From the NCBI GenBank assembly GCA_023454175.1, contig JAEXRW010000018.1, positions 1-64,000 of the forward strand: 64,000 nucleotides of DNA, read 5' to 3'. The notes beneath the pieces are model-generated. The model was given only the letters and a program-made list of their open reading frames with translations, had not been told where the DNA came from and did not search any database. Positions 19,340 through 27,616 of the stretch are shown in pieces. The translations under genes and the position numbers were made by a program. Source of the stretch: Bacillota bacterium. Lineage in GTDB: Bacteria > Bacillota > Clostridia > Christensenellales > JAEXRW01. The stretch's first letter is position 1, and each line of letters opens with the position of its first letter.

Positions 19340-20871
19340 TTTTTCACACCCCTTTCTTCCATTGCCTGTTCATAGGTTCCACCGGCCATCATGATCCCCA
19401 GCATGCGCTCCGTCGCTTCCGAAGCGTTGACCGTCCCTGTGATCGTGCCGTCATAAACGACTGATATCCGGTCGGAAAGCTGCATGACCTCGTCCAGTTC
19501 CAGCGATACCAGTAATACGGCGCACCCCTTGTCCCGCTCCTTGAGGATCTGGTTGTGTACGAATTCGATTGCGCCTACATCCAGTCCGCGGGTGGGCTGT
19601 GCTGCGATGAGCAGTTTGGGAGTCCGTTCGATCTCCCTGGCTACGATCATCTTCTGCTGGTTTCCGCCCGAAAGCGATCGGGCGAGCACATTTTCGCTCG
19701 GTGTGCGTACGTCGTATTTTTCGATGAGCTGCCTTGCATATTTGGAAGCCTTGCGCCAGCTGATGGCCGGGCCTGTGCGGAATTTTCGTTTGTTCTGGCT
19801 GGCTAGTATCGCGTTCTCGGTCAATGTGAAATCCAGCACAAGGCCGTCCCTGTGCCGGTCTTCATGGATGCACGAAACGCCTTCGTCGATGATATGCCTT
19901 GTTGACCTGCCCCGTATCTCCTTGCCCAGGAGTTTGATGGAGCCGCTCTTGACAGGCAATAATCCGAGCAGGGCATATACGAGTTCCGTCTGCCCGTTGC
20001 CGCCCACGCCTGCTATGCCCAGGACTTCTCCCGCGCTGATATCAAGGCTGATGCCTTTTACCACTTCGATGCCGCGGTCCCTTACCCGCAGGCTGTCCAC
20101 CGAAAGAACGGTATCCCCTTTTTTCATCGGATTCTTGTCGATGACGAGCTTGATCTTCCTTCCCACCATTTTTTCCGCCAGCTCTTCGATGGAGGTCTTG
20201 GATGTGTCCACCGTTTCGATGACCTTGCCCGCCCGCATGATGGTCACCCGGTCGCTCATCTGCATGACTTCCTTGAGCTTGTGCGTGATCAGGATGATCG
20301 TCTTACCCTGGTTTGCCAGGTCCCGTAATATTTTTCCGAGTTCGTTGATTTCCTGGGGAGTCAAAACGGCGGTGGGTTCATCCAGGATCAGGATCTCCGC
20401 GCCGCGCCACAGGATCTTCATTATTTCCACCCGTTGCTGCATGCCCACGGACAGGGTTTCCACCTTTGCAGCGGGATTTACCTTCAAGCCATATTTTTGG
20501 GACAGTACTGTCAGTTCCTTTTTTGCCTTTGCGATATCCAAAATCAGCCCCGCACGCGGTTCCTGGCCCAGTACGATGTTTTCCGCCACGCTGAAGGGTG
20601 GTATGAGCATGAAGTGCTGGTGCACCATGCCGATTCCCTGCGCAATAGCTGTTGAAGGGTTGTTCATTTTGACCAGGTTGCCGTTGATGTATATCTCTCC
20701 CTTGTCCGGCTCGGTCAGGCCGTACAGGACGTTCATCAGAGTCGTTTTGCCTGCGCCGTTCTCTCCCAGCAAAACATGGATCTCCCCTTTTTCGACGCTG
20801 AGGTCCACGTTGTCGTTTGCACGTACGCCCGGATATATTTTTGTGATTCCCTTCATTTCAATGGCAGGCAA
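19336..20871 (-). CDS. BMP-type nucleoside ABC transporter ATP-binding protein (NupO-like)
   Basis: Tandem ABC ATPase of 511 residues that powers the nucleoside importer. Module one has GENGAGKTTLMNVL and LILDEPTAVLTP. Module two has GVGGNGQTELVYAL, a weak Walker A lacking the usual lysine, plus LSGGNQQKMIVARE. Two-module layout with a degenerate second site is typical of sugar/nucleoside importers of this class. The likely start is TTG at 20871 with GGAGG 11 bases upstream; an in-frame ATG at 20856 is the alternative. A hairpin separates it from the BMP gene. Confidence 0.93.
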   Translation of the reverse strand: MPAIEMKGITKIYPGVRANDNVDLSVEKGEIHVLLGENGAGKTTLMNVLYGLTEPDKGEIYINGNLVKMNNPSTAIAQGIGMVHQHFMLIPPFSVAENIVLGQEPRAGLILDIAKAKKELTVLSQKYGLKVNPAAKVETLSVGMQQRVEIMKILWRGAEILILDEPTAVLTPQEINELGKILRDLANQGKTIILITHKLKEVMQMSDRVTIMRAGKVIETVDTSKTSIEELAEKMVGRKIKLVIDKNPMKKGDTVLSVDSLRVRDRGIEVVKGISLDISAGEVLGIAGVGGNGQTELVYALLGLLPVKSGSIKLLGKEIRGRSTRHIIDEGVSCIHEDRHRDGLVLDFTLTENAILASQNKRKFRTGPAISWRKASKYARQLIEKYDVRTPSENVLARSLSGGNQQKMIVAREIERTPKLLIAAQPTRGLDVGAIEFVHNQILKERDKGCAVLLVSLELDEVMQLSDRISVVYDGTITGTVNASEATERMLGIMMAGGTYEQAMEERGVKN

Positions 20872-20934
20872 TGTTCATTCCACCTCCAAGCGCTTATTGT
20901 ACCACAAAGACAAATATCGCTGCATTATGGAGAA

Positions 20935-20962
20935 GGCGGCAAAGCCGGATGGTTTTGCCGCC
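20935..20962 (-). terminator. Intra-operon hairpin after the BMP gene
   Basis: GGCGGCAAA (20935-20943) pairs with TTTGCCGCC (20954-20962). On the minus strand it follows the BMP stop codon by 15 bases and is followed by only TTCTCC. Leaky termination or mRNA 3'-end protection would give the binding protein more transcript than the ATPase and permeases, a common arrangement in ABC importer operons. Confidence 0.6.
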
Positions 20963-20977
20963 CTCTCATTCAGTTCG

Positions 20978-22057
20978 TTACAGTGTCGGGGGTGTGAATG
21001 TCTTCAGCTCGTCCATGGTCGCCGGGATCGTGAATTTGCCGGCTTTGAACGCGTCTGTATACTTCTGGATAGCTGCTTTGATTTCCGCGGAGAGGTTGTT
21101 TCCGCCGTCTCCCACGCCTACGCCGTCAGCTTTGAGGTCCCATGTCACGGTGCCACCCTTAAAGGTTCCCTTGGCATATGCCATGATCGTGCCGTAGCAG
21201 GCGTTGTCCACGCGTTTGAGCATGGAGCAGAGCACCTTGTTGTTCTTGGATACGCCCGCCTGGTCGGAGTCCACGCCGATGGCCCAGAAGCCTTTTTCGT
21301 CGGCAGCGTTGATCACGCCGATGCCGCATGCGCCGGATGCGTGGAAGATGACGTCAGCTTTCTGTTTGAAGAGGGCGAGAGCAGAGGTTTTGCCCGCGGC
21401 TACGTCGCCGAAGTTGCCGGTATAGCTTTCAATGACCTTGGCCTTCGGGTTCACGCTCTTTACGCCTGCCACAAATCCCGCCTGGAATTTGCGGATCAGG
21501 GGCACGTCCATGCCGCCCACGAAGCCGATCACGTTGGATTTCGTGGTCATGCCGGCCGCGATGCCTACGAGGAAGGAGCCTTCGTTTTCAGCAAATACAT
21601 TGCTCATGACGTTGGGCAGGTCCACTACGCAGTCGATCGTGCCGAATTTCTTGTCGGGGTTCTTTCCGGCTACTTCCTTGATACCGGCTTCCATCATGAA
21701 TCCCACGCCGATCGCGAGGTCAGCCTGGGAGACCATGTTGGTCAGGTTGGGGACATAGTCGGCTTCCGCGTTGGATTCCAGCAGCGCGGGTTTCACGCTG
21801 AGTTCTGTGCCGGCCTTGGTGAATCCGGCCCAGCCCGAGTCGTTGAAGGACTTGTCGCCGATCTTGCCGATATCCGTTACCATGCCGAAGGAGACCTTCG
21901 GGGCTTCGGACGGGGCCGTGGTCGGGGCCTCTGTGGGCGCGGTGGTCGGGGCAACGGTCGTTGCGGACGGTGAAACGGACGCAGTAGGTGCATAGCAGCC
22001 TACGAGCATCACAGCCGCCACTACGAAGGCAAGCGCAATGAACAGAACTTTCTTCAT
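20978..22057 (-). CDS. BMP family nucleoside-binding lipoprotein (NupN-like)
   Basis: Substrate-binding lipoprotein of 359 residues. The signal peptide MKKVLFIALAFVVAAVMLV ends in a lipobox LVGC, followed by a Thr/Pro-rich spacer (APTTAPTEAP). The mature part has the BMP family landmarks FGMVTDIGKIGDKSFNDSGW, SNVIGFVGGMDVPLIRKF, and ADVIFHASGACGIGVI. The start at 22057 matches the signal peptide; 22075 would add six residues. First gene of the transporter operon. It is divergent from pdp, and both promoters and a shared inverted repeat lie between them. Confidence 0.93.
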   Translation of the reverse strand: MKKVLFIALAFVVAAVMLVGCYAPTASVSPSATTVAPTTAPTEAPTTAPSEAPKVSFGMVTDIGKIGDKSFNDSGWAGFTKAGTELSVKPALLESNAEADYVPNLTNMVSQADLAIGVGFMMEAGIKEVAGKNPDKKFGTIDCVVDLPNVMSNVFAENEGSFLVGIAAGMTTKSNVIGFVGGMDVPLIRKFQAGFVAGVKSVNPKAKVIESYTGNFGDVAAGKTSALALFKQKADVIFHASGACGIGVINAADEKGFWAIGVDSDQAGVSKNNKVLCSMLKRVDNACYGTIMAYAKGTFKGGTVTWDLKADGVGVGDGGNNLSAEIKAAIQKYTDAFKAGKFTIPATMDELKTFTPPTL

Positions 22058-22142
22058 GAGTGTCTCTCCTTTCAATAATTAGGGGAATATTTATTTTGGA
22101 AATGGAGAACCTTGTTGGCAGACTTCGCCAACACACGCGATT

Positions 22143-22171
22143 ATTTTAGCACTGTGTAAGTTATTAATCAA
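22143..22171 (-). promoter_or_regulatory. Predicted promoter of the nucleoside transporter operon
   Basis: Minus strand: -35 TTGATT (22166-22171), 17-base spacer, -10 TAAAAT (22143-22148). The leader then contains a GTTGGC/GCCAAC hairpin (about 22114-22131) before the BMP start at 22057. Confidence 0.65.
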
Positions 22172-22177
22172 GTGAAC

Positions 22178-22193
22178 TATTCATATGTGAATA
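22178..22193. promoter_or_regulatory. Putative shared operator between nup and pdp operons
   Basis: TATTCA-TATG-TGAATA is an inverted repeat with 6-bp arms. It sits between the divergent promoters and is itself framed by a wider, nearly perfect inverted repeat TCAAGTGAAC / GTTTACTTGA (about 22169-22178 and 22207-22216). A common nucleoside-responsive regulator is inferred; no regulator gene is adjacent. Confidence 0.45.
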
Positions 22194-22207
22194 ATAAATA
22201 TCATCCG

Positions 22208-22236
22208 TTTACTTGAATGTTGCAAAAATGTATAAT
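22208..22236 (+). promoter_or_regulatory. Predicted pdp-cdd promoter
   Basis: TTTACT (22208-22213), 17-base spacer, TATAAT (22231-22236). It lies inside the longest possible pdp reading frame, which supports the downstream start at 22276. Confidence 0.65.
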
Positions 22237-22275
22237 GACCTTGCAAAACAGGCTTCTCAGGGAGGTTTTTATGCC

Positions 22276-23601
22276 ATGCGGATGTATGATATCATCTATA
22301 AAAAGCGTTTCGGCGGCGCCCTCTCAAAGGAGGAAATCGCGTTTTTTGTTTCCGGATACGTATCCGGAGAGATACCGGATTACCAGGCGGGCGCGCTCCT
22401 CATGGCCGTCTGCATCCGGGGCATGACTGCCCGGGAAACGGTAGATCTTACGCTCGCCATGGCCCATTCCGGGGATGTGGCGGACCTTTCATCCATCCAG
22501 GGTGTGAAGGTGGATAAACACAGCACCGGCGGCGTGGGAGATACCACCACGCTTGTCGTTGCGCCCGTCGTGGCGGCCTGCGGCGGTACCGTGGCCAAAA
22601 TGAGCGGGCGCGGGCTCGCGCATACGGGCGGCACACTGGATAAGCTGGAGTCCATCCCCGGCCTTCGCGTGGAACGCCCCGTATCGGATCTGATCGAGAT
22701 CACCAACAGGGTCGGGCTCGCCGTCGTGGGCCAGTCGGGGGACCTCGCGCCCGCGGACAAAAAGCTCTATGCGCTGCGGGATGTCACGGCCACGGTGGAC
22801 TGCATACCCCTGATCGCCAGCTCCATCATGTCCAAAAAGATCGCGGCCGGCTGTGACGCCATCGTGCTGGATGTCAAGGCGGGCAGCGGCGCCTTCATGC
22901 ATGACCTGGACAGCGCCTTTGCCCTCGCAAAGCAGATGGTGGATATCGGGGTCCTGGCAGGCCGCTCCGTCATCGCACTGGTGACGGATATGGACCAGCC
23001 CCTCGGTTCGGCCGTGGGAAATGCGCTGGAGGTGCTGGAAGCCGTCGGCATCCTCAAAGGTGAGGGTTTGGATACCCCGCTCTGGCAGGTGTGCCAACTG
23101 CTGGCGCGATATATGCTCATCGCATCCGGATTCCCCGAGGAAGGTTTAGATGGTAGAATCATGCAATCCATAACCGGCGGCAGCGCGTATGGCAAACTGA
23201 AAGCCATGGTGGAGGCCGAGGGCGGCGATCCTTCCGTGCTGGAGGATCCGTCCAGGCTGGTTGGGGTGCGCAGGCAGGTCGCGTTCAGGGCATCCGGAAA
23301 CGGGTACATCCGATCCATCGAGGCGCAGCGGGTCGGCTGGGCGGCATGCCTGCTGGGCGCAGGCCGCGAGAAGAAGGAGGACGTCGTGGATCACGCCACC
23401 GGCCTGGTTTTGAAAAAGCGCGTCGGCGATCAAGTTGCGCCGGGGGATGAACTCGCGACCCTGTATGTCAATGACGACCGAAACCTGGCAGAGGTAACGG
23501 CCGTGCTTGAAAAGGCGTTCATTATTTCAGCGGACCAGCCGTCGAAACGGCCCATCGTTTTCGGCATGGTAGATAAAAACGGGATCCACCGTTGGGAATG
23601 A
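22276..23601 (+). CDS. pdp: Pyrimidine-nucleoside phosphorylase
   Basis: Splits uridine, thymidine or deoxyuridine with phosphate to give base and (deoxy)ribose 1-phosphate. The 441-residue protein begins MRMYDIIYKKRFGGALSKEE, the usual family N-terminus, and has the substrate/phosphate-binding stretch VDKHSTGGVGDTTTLVVAP, SGRGLAHTGGTLDKLESIPG and KAGSGAFM. I choose ATG 22276 since GGGAGG lies about ten bases before it and the predicted promoter covers the longer reading from 22213. It leads the pdp-cdd operon. Confidence 0.95.
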   Translation: MRMYDIIYKKRFGGALSKEEIAFFVSGYVSGEIPDYQAGALLMAVCIRGMTARETVDLTLAMAHSGDVADLSSIQGVKVDKHSTGGVGDTTTLVVAPVVAACGGTVAKMSGRGLAHTGGTLDKLESIPGLRVERPVSDLIEITNRVGLAVVGQSGDLAPADKKLYALRDVTATVDCIPLIASSIMSKKIAAGCDAIVLDVKAGSGAFMHDLDSAFALAKQMVDIGVLAGRSVIALVTDMDQPLGSAVGNALEVLEAVGILKGEGLDTPLWQVCQLLARYMLIASGFPEEGLDGRIMQSITGGSAYGKLKAMVEAEGGDPSVLEDPSRLVGVRRQVAFRASGNGYIRSIEAQRVGWAACLLGAGREKKEDVVDHATGLVLKKRVGDQVAPGDELATLYVNDDRNLAEVTAVLEKAFIISADQPSKRPIVFGMVDKNGIHRWE

Positions 23602-23643
23602 TCGGGGCTTGATGTATCGAATATCGTTTTGGAGGAAAGTTCA

Positions 23644-24030
23644 ATGAGTGATCAGGAACTGATGGACCAGGCGTATCTGGCCATGGAAAAGGCCTATGTC
23701 CCCTACTCGCATTTCCAGGTCGGCGCGGCGCTGCTGTGTAAAGACGGGAAGGTGTTTACCGGGTGCAATATCGAGAATGCCTCCTATGGCGCTACCAACT
23801 GCGCCGAGCGGACCGCGGTCTTCAAAGCCGTCTCCGAAGGTGAACGGGAGTTTGAAAAGATCGCAGTCGCCTGCTCGGGGGAGGCCGCGTGGCCCTGCGG
23901 CATCTGCCGCCAGGTGCTCATGGAGTTCGCACCGGAGTTGAAAGTCATCATCCGGCAGGGCAAGGACCTTATCTCCTTCCCTCTGCATGAATTGCTGGCC
24001 CACGCCTTTACCGCAGGGGACCTTAAGTAA
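23644..24030 (+). CDS. cdd: Cytidine deaminase
   Basis: Converts cytidine and deoxycytidine to the uridine forms, feeding Pdp. The 128-residue protein shows the zinc-site motifs NCAERTAVF (catalytic CAE) and PCGICRQVLMEF (PCxxC), and the N-terminal VPYSHFQVGAALL and GCNIENASYG. GGAGG lies nine bases before the chosen ATG. It follows pdp after 42 bases. Its last 11 codons plus stop occur a second time at 25009-25044 with only synonymous changes, flanking the AT-rich gene that follows; the present 3' end may therefore derive from an incoming element rather than the original gene. Confidence 0.95.
   Translation: MSDQELMDQAYLAMEKAYVPYSHFQVGAALLCKDGKVFTGCNIENASYGATNCAERTAVFKAVSEGEREFEKIAVACSGEAAWPCGICRQVLMEFAPELKVIIRQGKDLISFPLHELLAHAFTAGDLK
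23995..24030 (+). repeat. Left copy of the duplicated cdd 3' end (att-like)
   Basis: 36 bp encoding LAHAFTAGDLK and stop, in frame at the end of cdd. It matches 25009-25044 at 30 of 36 positions; all six differences are silent in the cdd frame. The identical core is the 17 bp at 24004-24020. Confidence 0.85.
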
Positions 24031-24058
24031 CAGAAATATTTGTTTTTTTGAGGTCAAA

Positions 24059-24958
24059 ATGAAGTTACAACTAAACTTAATTGAGAATTCTTTAGATTTT
24101 CTAATTAATTCATTAGATTTGTATTCGGTCACTGCATTATACGATAGTCATGATGCTACTAGATGTAATGTAAATGATATGATTAAGCTTAAACTAGCAT
24201 TTATTGCCCTTGTTCAAGCTGTTGAGCTTTTACTTAAAGAATCTCTTACAATGATAAACCAAAATCTAATTTTTACTGATATCGATTCTTTAAAAGAAGA
24301 CCGTCTAACGATAGGTTTTCATCAGGCAGTAAACAGAGTTAATGCGATGAATAATGGTTTTTTTGAAGATGAAGAAAACACTTTTCTTAACCAATGCGCA
24401 AGAATAAGAAACCAATCAATACATAATCGAATTGATATTACTTCTGAAGAGCTACATATAAAGTTTTGCAAATTGTTTTGTCTATATAAAAAGTATTATG
24501 AGCAATTACTCCATACCAAATTGTCCCTTAATAAAGGATACGAGAACCATGCTCGAAATATCGAAAGCTTTGATAATAATTGGACTTTCTATAGAGGTGC
24601 TTTTGTAAGGAAAATTCACTTAGAGATATATAAGAAAGAAATTAGAGAAAATGAAAATTTTCAGTATTATATCACTTCTGAAGGAGAAAAATTCACTAGA
24701 ATAAGATACGGGGATGATAGATTTTATCATCATTACGATGAAGATTTACTGCTCCCTACTTGCCATGATTGCGATGCAAAGCCAGGAGAGTACCATATTA
24801 CCGGATGTGATATGGAAGTATGCCCAAAATGCAAGACGCAACAAATATCCTGTGGATGCATGGAAAAGATTCAAAACTTGTCAGGTATTACTGTTGATAT
24901 TGATGGATGGGCTGATTATATCGGCTATGATTGGGATGGTTTTATAAAACGTACATAA
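24059..24958 (+). CDS. HEPN-like protein with C-terminal Cys/His cluster, possible defence gene
   Basis: A 299-residue protein in strongly AT-rich DNA, unlike the flanking genes. The N-terminal half is helical and resembles HEPN proteins: a FIALVQAVELLLKESL helix, a SLIF-like INQNLIFTDID segment, and R117-NQSI-H122, which fits the R-x4-H motif of HEPN ribonucleases. The C-terminus has C235, C238, H246, C250, C255, C258, C265 and C267, likely a zinc-binding double ribbon with the word ISCGC. HEPN RNases are common toxins and antiphage effectors; that role here is inference. GAGGT lies before the ATG. No partner gene or integrase is seen. It sits between two copies of the cdd 3' end. Confidence 0.72.
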   Translation: MKLQLNLIENSLDFLINSLDLYSVTALYDSHDATRCNVNDMIKLKLAFIALVQAVELLLKESLTMINQNLIFTDIDSLKEDRLTIGFHQAVNRVNAMNNGFFEDEENTFLNQCARIRNQSIHNRIDITSEELHIKFCKLFCLYKKYYEQLLHTKLSLNKGYENHARNIESFDNNWTFYRGAFVRKIHLEIYKKEIRENENFQYYITSEGEKFTRIRYGDDRFYHHYDEDLLLPTCHDCDAKPGEYHITGCDMEVCPKCKTQQISCGCMEKIQNLSGITVDIDGWADYIGYDWDGFIKRT

Positions 24959-25008
24959 TAAATACCTTCCAATATCTCGTTGTGGTATTTTGATTTTTCC
25001 AAACAATC

Positions 25009-25044
25009 TTGGCCCATGCCTTTACCGCAGGGGATTTGAAATAA
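25009..25044 (+). repeat. Right copy of the duplicated cdd 3' end (att-like)
   Basis: This untranslated remnant still encodes LAHAFTAGDLK and stop if read in the cdd frame. Its 17-bp identical core is 25018-25034, exactly 1014 bp after the left core. It is followed after six bases by the strong terminator, which suggests that this copy holds the original end of the cdd operon. Confidence 0.85.
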
Positions 25045-25049
25045 GCGAT

Positions 25050-25081
25050 AAGAAACCGGACCCACGGGTCCGGTTTCTTTT
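25050..25081. terminator. Strong terminator, probably the original pdp-cdd end
   Basis: AAGAAACCGGACC (25050-25062) pairs perfectly with GGTCCGGTTTCTT (25067-25079) over a 4-base loop and is followed by T residues. It also lies at the 3' end of the convergent hydrolase gene (stop at 25105). Confidence 0.88.
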
Positions 25082-25104
25082 AACGGTAATTGTCTCAACA
25101 GGGT

Positions 25105-25935
25105 TTATTCTTCCACGAATTTCATCAGTTCCGCATTGAATTTCTCTTTTTCGTCGCAGAAAAGGAAATGCCCGCTTTCTTCAAATGGGACCAGCCTGGA
25201 ATTCGGGATGCTGTCCTTCTGTGCGATGGCCAGGTCGAAAAGGCATACCTGGTCGTGGATGCCATGCAGGATCACGGTCGGCGCGTCGATCGCCTTCAGG
25301 TCATAAAATAAACCTTCCTCCCCCAGCCAGGTCTGCGCGATGGCCGCGGTGGCCCACCCCGCCGCCTGCAGCCCCAGTTGGAATACCCAGTCTGTGAAAG
25401 GCTGAGTCTTGTATTGGAAAAAGATCATGTTGCCAAATCCCCGCAGCATTTCGGGCCGGTCTTTATATGTCCCTTCGATGATGTTGGTCACCACTTCCCT
25501 TGGCTGTCCAAATGGGAAATACAGCCGCTGGATCAGGCTGGGCGCCGCCGCCGCGAAAAGGCCCAGTTTGGCTACCCCGTGCCCTTTATGCCTCGCCATA
25601 TACCGCACGGCGATAGCGCCCCCCGTGGAGTGGCCACCCAGTGTGATATTCTGAAGCTGCATCGCATCTATCACGCACCGCAGGTCGTCCGCCAGCCGGT
25701 TGTAGTCGTACCCGCTCCATGGTCTGTCCGAAAGGCCAAATCCCCGGTAATCGATCCCGATGCACCGGTACCCCATCTTCGGCAGCTGGTCGAACTGGTA
25801 CTCGAAAAGGTTGTGGTTCCCCGGCCATCCGTGCACAAAGAGGATGGTCTTGTTCCCCGCGGGATTATTTCCTGCAGGATTCAGGTCTTCAACGTATATT
25901 TTTACGTTTGGTTCCACACCGATATAAAACCCCAT
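25105..25935 (-). CDS. Alpha/beta-fold hydrolase
   Basis: The 276-residue protein has the fold landmarks: ILFVHGWPGNHNLFE oxyanion-hole region, YRGFGLSDRP, the nucleophile elbow LGGHSTGGAIA (Ser), the acid region ILHGIHDQVC (Asp) and the base region ESGHFLF (His). It resembles haloperoxidase or epoxide-hydrolase-like enzymes, with a cap domain rich in Phe and Gln. The substrate is unknown. I start at 25935 (MGFYIGVEPN) where GGGGG lies nine bases upstream; longer starts to 26004 lack support. It stands alone between cdd and galU. Confidence 0.85.
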   Translation of the reverse strand: MGFYIGVEPNVKIYVEDLNPAGNNPAGNKTILFVHGWPGNHNLFEYQFDQLPKMGYRCIGIDYRGFGLSDRPWSGYDYNRLADDLRCVIDAMQLQNITLGGHSTGGAIAVRYMARHKGHGVAKLGLFAAAAPSLIQRLYFPFGQPREVVTNIIEGTYKDRPEMLRGFGNMIFFQYKTQPFTDWVFQLGLQAAGWATAAIAQTWLGEEGLFYDLKAIDAPTVILHGIHDQVCLFDLAIAQKDSIPNSRLVPFEESGHFLFCDEKEKFNAELMKFVEE

Positions 25936-26095
25936 TCGAATGCCCCCGTTTTGGCTTATCAGTACAAGGCTATTCGCAAGGGACTCAGATATGATAAGTA
26001 TCACATTGGAAAGGGCGATTTATATCTGCCCCCGTTTGAAAAAGCCGTCCCGGTCTCCCGAAGCGGCTTATCTCATTTAATTATTCAATGATCCA

Positions 26096-26986
26096 TTATT
26101 CTAGTTCATATCCGTTTGTGCCCAGTGTTTTCAGGTATTCGAGGAATTCGTCCCGCATGTCCTCCCGCCGCAGCGCGAATTCGATATTGGCGCGCAGGAA
26201 TCCCAGCTTGTCCCCCACGTCATAGCGCACGCCTTCCATCACACGCGCATAGACGTCCCGCCGCTTGAGCAGTTGTCGCAGGGCATCCGTGAGCTGGATC
26301 TCCCCGCCCCGCCCGGGTGGCAATGTTTCCAGGAGCTTGAATATCTCCGGCAGGATCACATAGCGCCCGATCACGGCCATGTTGGAGGGCGCGTCGGCCG
26401 GGTCCGGCTTTTCCACCATGTCCTTTACCTTGTACACGCCCTTGGGCATTCCCTCCACCCGGATGGCGTCCACCACGCCGTAGCGGTCCGTGTGTTCCAT
26501 GGGCACGTGGTATACGCCTACTGCGCTCTGCCCCGTCAGGTTGAATACCTCCATCAGCTGTTTCAGGCCCGGCTTTTCCGAGACCACCAGGTCGTCGCCC
26601 AGCAATACTGCGAAGGGCTCGTCCCCGATGAACGCCCGCGCGCAGTAGATGGCGTGTCCCAGCCCCCGCGGTTCCTTTTGCCGGATATAGTGGATGTTCA
26701 CCATGTTGGAGATATCCTGCACCAGCGCCAGCATCTCGTCGTTGTGCTTGGACCGCAGCTCGGCCTCCAGTTCAAAGGACTTGTCGAAATGGTCTTCGAT
26801 GGCGCGCTTGCTCCGTCCCGTCACGATCAGGATATCCTCGATCCCTGAGTCGATGGCCTCTTCAACGATGTATTGTATGGTGGGCTTGTCCACGATGGGC
26901 AGCATTTCCTTCGGCTGGGCCTTTGTCGCCGGCAGGAACCGTGTTCCCAGTCCTGCGGCGGGGATGATGGCTTTCCTCACCTTCAT
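26096..26986 (-). CDS. galU: UTP-glucose-1-phosphate uridylyltransferase
   Basis: Makes UDP-glucose from UTP and glucose 1-phosphate for cell-envelope polysaccharides and glycolipids. The 296-residue protein carries the nucleotidyltransferase signature GLGTRFLPATKAQPKEM, the IQYIVEEAIDSGIEDI helix, LGDDLV for uridine binding, VVDAIRVEG and VEKPDPADAPSNMAVIGRYV, all standard for GalU. Length and motifs are complete. No sugar-transferase cluster is adjacent, so its use here is general. Confidence 0.95.
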   Translation of the reverse strand: MKVRKAIIPAAGLGTRFLPATKAQPKEMLPIVDKPTIQYIVEEAIDSGIEDILIVTGRSKRAIEDHFDKSFELEAELRSKHNDEMLALVQDISNMVNIHYIRQKEPRGLGHAIYCARAFIGDEPFAVLLGDDLVVSEKPGLKQLMEVFNLTGQSAVGVYHVPMEHTDRYGVVDAIRVEGMPKGVYKVKDMVEKPDPADAPSNMAVIGRYVILPEIFKLLETLPPGRGGEIQLTDALRQLLKRRDVYARVMEGVRYDVGDKLGFLRANIEFALRREDMRDEFLEYLKTLGTNGYELE

Positions 26987-27087
26987 GGGTAGACCTCCTG
27001 AAAATTGGATGCTTATATGCCCGGATCATAATCAGTATACACGTTCAGCCTCGTTTATTCCATATGGTTTTCATCTTGGCAGCTGCA

Positions 27088-27564
27088 TCATTCCACCCAG
27101 TTCCTTAGCGCCATGGCCACGTCAGCCTCCTCCACGCCAAAGAACCGTTCGCGCATCAGGCACATCGTCTGGGGCACATGACCGCCCCGCTCGTATACGG
27201 TGGAGGTGATCTCCCGCAGCGCCCCGTCATCCCCGCCGTAGCGGCAGGTGAGGTATGCGCTGAGGTTGATATCCTCCCAGTTTGCCGTTTCCAGGAAGCC
27301 GCGCACCACGGGGGGCAGCCCCCTGCACCATACGGGCGTGCCCAGTATGACCCGGTCGTAGCCGTCAAAGCCGGGGGTGGATTCGGGCGTTTCGCTCTTT
27401 TTCAGGAAGGACTGAGGCCATCCCGCCAGGCGGGTGAGTATTTTGGGCCGCCGCTTTTCCCCCTTCAGCTCAAATAGCGTGCAGTCCCCCAGTTTCCCGG
27501 CGATCATTTCAGCCGCTTCCCGGGTGTGGCCCGAGAGGGAATAATAGACGATCAGCGTGCGCAT
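27088..27564 (-). CDS. Flavodoxin-fold protein
   Basis: A 158-residue protein with an FMN-binding flavodoxin start RTLIVYYSLSGHTREAAEMI and a second loop VILGTPVWCRGLPPVVRGFL. It is likely an FMN-dependent electron carrier or a small NAD(P)H oxidoreductase partner. The start at 27564 is chosen from the fold, since the preceding ten residues would lie before the first strand. It follows a lipoprotein gene on the same strand after 52 bases; the link is not informative. Confidence 0.85.
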   Translation of the reverse strand: MRTLIVYYSLSGHTREAAEMIAGKLGDCTLFELKGEKRRPKILTRLAGWPQSFLKKSETPESTPGFDGYDRVILGTPVWCRGLPPVVRGFLETANWEDINLSAYLTCRYGGDDGALREITSTVYERGGHVPQTMCLMRERFFGVEEADVAMALRNWVE

Positions 27565-27616
27565 GGATAGCCTCCATGAAAAGAAAGCCTGCAAACAGGC
27601 CTTCCCTGTGAATATG

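Noticed and set aside
19484..21973. Long plus-strand frame antisense to the nucleoside transporter genes
   Set aside because: It is a shadow of GC-rich genes with strong third-position bias on the other strand; the minus-strand frames show complete ABC transporter motifs. Similar long shadows opposite the permease (18116-19321) and oppA (41728-43242) genes were dropped for the same reason.
23987..24058. An upstream extension of the HEPN-like gene into cdd
   Set aside because: Those codons read the cdd 3' end in another frame; ATG 24059 has its own GAGGT and fits the base-composition boundary.
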